From NCBI GenBank assembly GCA_005888325.1, contig VAWU01000027.1, positions 18,566 through 82,565 of the forward strand: 64,000 nucleotides of DNA. Reading direction: 5' to 3'. Of the stretch, positions 63,083-64,000 are shown piece after piece; position 1 is the stretch's first letter; each line of letters starts with the position of its first letter. The translations under genes were made by a program, and so were the position numbers. The DNA comes from Actinomycetota bacterium (GTDB lineage: Bacteria; Actinomycetota; Acidimicrobiia; Acidimicrobiales; AC-14). The notes beneath the pieces are model-generated. The model saw only the letters and a list, made by a program, of their open reading frames with translations, was not told the DNA's origin and ran no database searches.

Positions 63083-63616
63083 CTATCGATGTTGCACGAG
63101 CGGTTGGAGCACCGTCACGTTGTGCTCGATGGATTGACCGCAATCCAGCACCACGTCGACATCGGCCGGCGGCGTCCACGTGCGTCTCGTCTCCGCCACG
63201 TGATCCCAAATGAGCTCGTACCAGCCGGGAATCCCCCGCGTGCGGCCTTCGACGCGTGACCGGTGGAGCTCGGGATCGTCGCACGTTGTCAGCACGACGA
63301 GGCATTCGGCGCCGTGCTCTCGTGCCAGGGCCCTCGTCGTGGTCACCTCGTCGCTCCGCGCCAGGCCATCGAGGACGACGGACATGCTCCGCGGCAGCTG
63401 GGCGCGGCTGAGCTGCCACATCACCGCCCATCCCACCGCGCGGTACGTCTGGCGATCGAGGGCCTCCAGCGTCTCTTGGACGCGCTCGAACGGCGTCAAT
63501 GACGCCATGACCCAGTCCCACGCGAGGACGGGCGCGTCGAGTACGTCCGCGCACCGCGCCGCGATGGTCGACTTCCCGGTCCCCTGGAGACCGGTCACGA
63601 GCACGAGCACCGTCAC
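63083..63616 (-). CDS. P-loop ATPase/kinase-like protein
   Basis: 177 residues. Walker A GLQGTGKST (9-17), LAWDWVMASL, VVLDGLARSDEV and a C-terminal DVVLDCG segment fit the zeta-toxin/AAA_33 type of small kinases. Substrate unknown. The GTG at 63616 lies downstream of a purine-rich GGAGGAGG; longer in-frame starts upstream have no support. Confidence 0.72.
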   Translation of the reverse strand: MTVLVLVTGLQGTGKSTIAARCADVLDAPVLAWDWVMASLTPFERVQETLEALDRQTYRAVGWAVMWQLSRAQLPRSMSVVLDGLARSDEVTTTRALAREHGAECLVVLTTCDDPELHRSRVEGRTRGIPGWYELIWDHVAETRRTWTPPADVDVVLDCGQSIEHNVTVLQPLVQHR

Positions 63617-63754
63617 AGCAGCACGGCCGTCGGCGCTACTCGACCTCCTCCGGTTGATCCAAGGATCGCTCACGCGCGCATGATGCCCGATGAGTGCAAG
63701 CGCGCGTCGCCCCGGTCGCCGCTCGCGCGACCCCGACCTCACGCCCGGCCGGCC

Positions 63755-64000
63755 TCACGTTCGGGGCGGCGCTCGACCACCGCGTTCGACCGGCTCTCCC
63801 TCCGCGGCGGTGGTGCCCGGTGGTGTCAGGCGGTAGCACCCGGGCCCGCCCACCAAGCCCCAGCCCTTGGTCTTGAGCAGGTGGTGCCACCCGCACATGC
63901 GCCCCAGCCCGTCGAGGGAGGTGGTGTGGCACTGCGCGTAGGGCACCCGGTGGTCGCGCTCCAGGCGCCAGTCGACGTCGCAGCCGGTGACGACGCAGTG
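63755..64000 (-). CDS. HNH endonuclease domain protein, 5' part missing
   Basis: 82 residues to the window edge, C-terminal end only. Cys and His of an HNH motif are visible: CVVTGCDVDW, ERDHRVPYAQCHTTSL and MCGWHHLLKTKGW, typical of the DUF222/13E12-type actinobacterial repeat proteins. The N-terminal part is off the window. Confidence 0.75.
   Translation of the reverse strand, partial: HCVVTGCDVDWRLERDHRVPYAQCHTTSLDGLGRMCGWHHLLKTKGWGLVGGPGCYRLTPPGTTAAEGEPVERGGRAPPRT

Noticed and set aside
63617..63754. Possible N-terminal extension of the P-loop kinase or a small gene
   Set aside because: Arg-rich, no conserved feature; ribosome binding site favours GTG 63616.

Overview
This window comes from a high-GC (about 70%) actinobacterium, most likely of class Acidimicrobiia. 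That placement is inferred from gene content: paired WS/DGAT wax-ester/triacylglycerol synthases, F420/LLM-type oxidoreductases, a PPOX F420-type protein, a mycothiol S-conjugate amidase, and an SOS-controlled ImuA'/ImuB/DnaE2 mutasome. It looks like ordinary chromosome. I see no rRNA, tRNA, CRISPR array, phage or insertion sequence. Genes are tightly packed, with many GTG starts and 1-4 base stop/start overlaps.

Layout. 1-1340: a truncated methyltransferase and GDP-mannose 4,6-dehydratase (glycan synthesis). 1534-16161: a VanW-like wall protein and a lipid/acyl-CoA region (two WS/DGATs, a geranylgeranyl-reductase-like flavoprotein, an acyl-CoA dehydrogenase and an acyl-CoA synthetase) mixed with a methyltransferase, DUF72, alpha/beta hydrolase, RecB-like Fe-S nuclease, PAP2 phosphatase and DsbA-like protein. 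16288-25163: an LLM oxidoreductase, an ECF sigma factor with an anti-sigma/mycothiol-isomerase fusion, an SDR, an M23 peptidase, LLM plus thioesterase, an amidase, a 48-residue protein behind an SOS box, and a thiolase. 25219-30544: a nuclease lipoprotein, a ChbG/YdjC deacetylase, and an ECF sigma/RskA pair divergent from a cupredoxin and two ferritin-like exported proteins. 30607-37427: mycothiol amidase, NadR-like kinase, glutamate dehydrogenase and CorA, a double PhoU/TrkA_C protein, PPOX and an O-methyltransferase. 37411-46819: a secreted DMFase-like protein, an acyl-CoA dehydrogenase, a CPBP membrane protein, then dnaE2, imuB and imuA'. 46902-50510: an Nfu-N protein, an AI-2E-type exporter, and an ornithine cyclodeaminase/arginine dihydrolase pair. 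50593-56432: signalling genes (lipoprotein, a giant kinase-STAND-WD40 gene split by a frameshift, an FHA-cyclase). 56463-64000: a DUF1361 protein, aldehyde dehydrogenase, an orphan membrane protein, a DegT/Gfo-Idh/ceramidase-like operon, a P-loop kinase and a truncated HNH nuclease.

Regulation. About twenty genes have a TANNNT -10 hexamer ending about 6-8 bases before the start codon and no Shine-Dalgarno sequence, the signature of leaderless transcription. Three SOS boxes of the form TCGAAC-N4-GTTCG are present; two abut the -10 hexamers of imuA' and dnaE2, and the third precedes the 48-residue protein.

Most notable: (1) an almost perfect 49-base palindrome inserted in frame in dnaE2, with a second, about 83% identical copy between two convergent genes; (2) separate, translationally coupled arginine-dihydrolase and ornithine-cyclodeaminase genes that are fused as AgrE in cyanobacteria; (3) the SOS box on the small gene; (4) the pervasive leaderless promoter pattern, including two overlapping divergent -10 elements; (5) a one-base frameshift that separates a kinase-STAND region from a 14-blade WD40 region.
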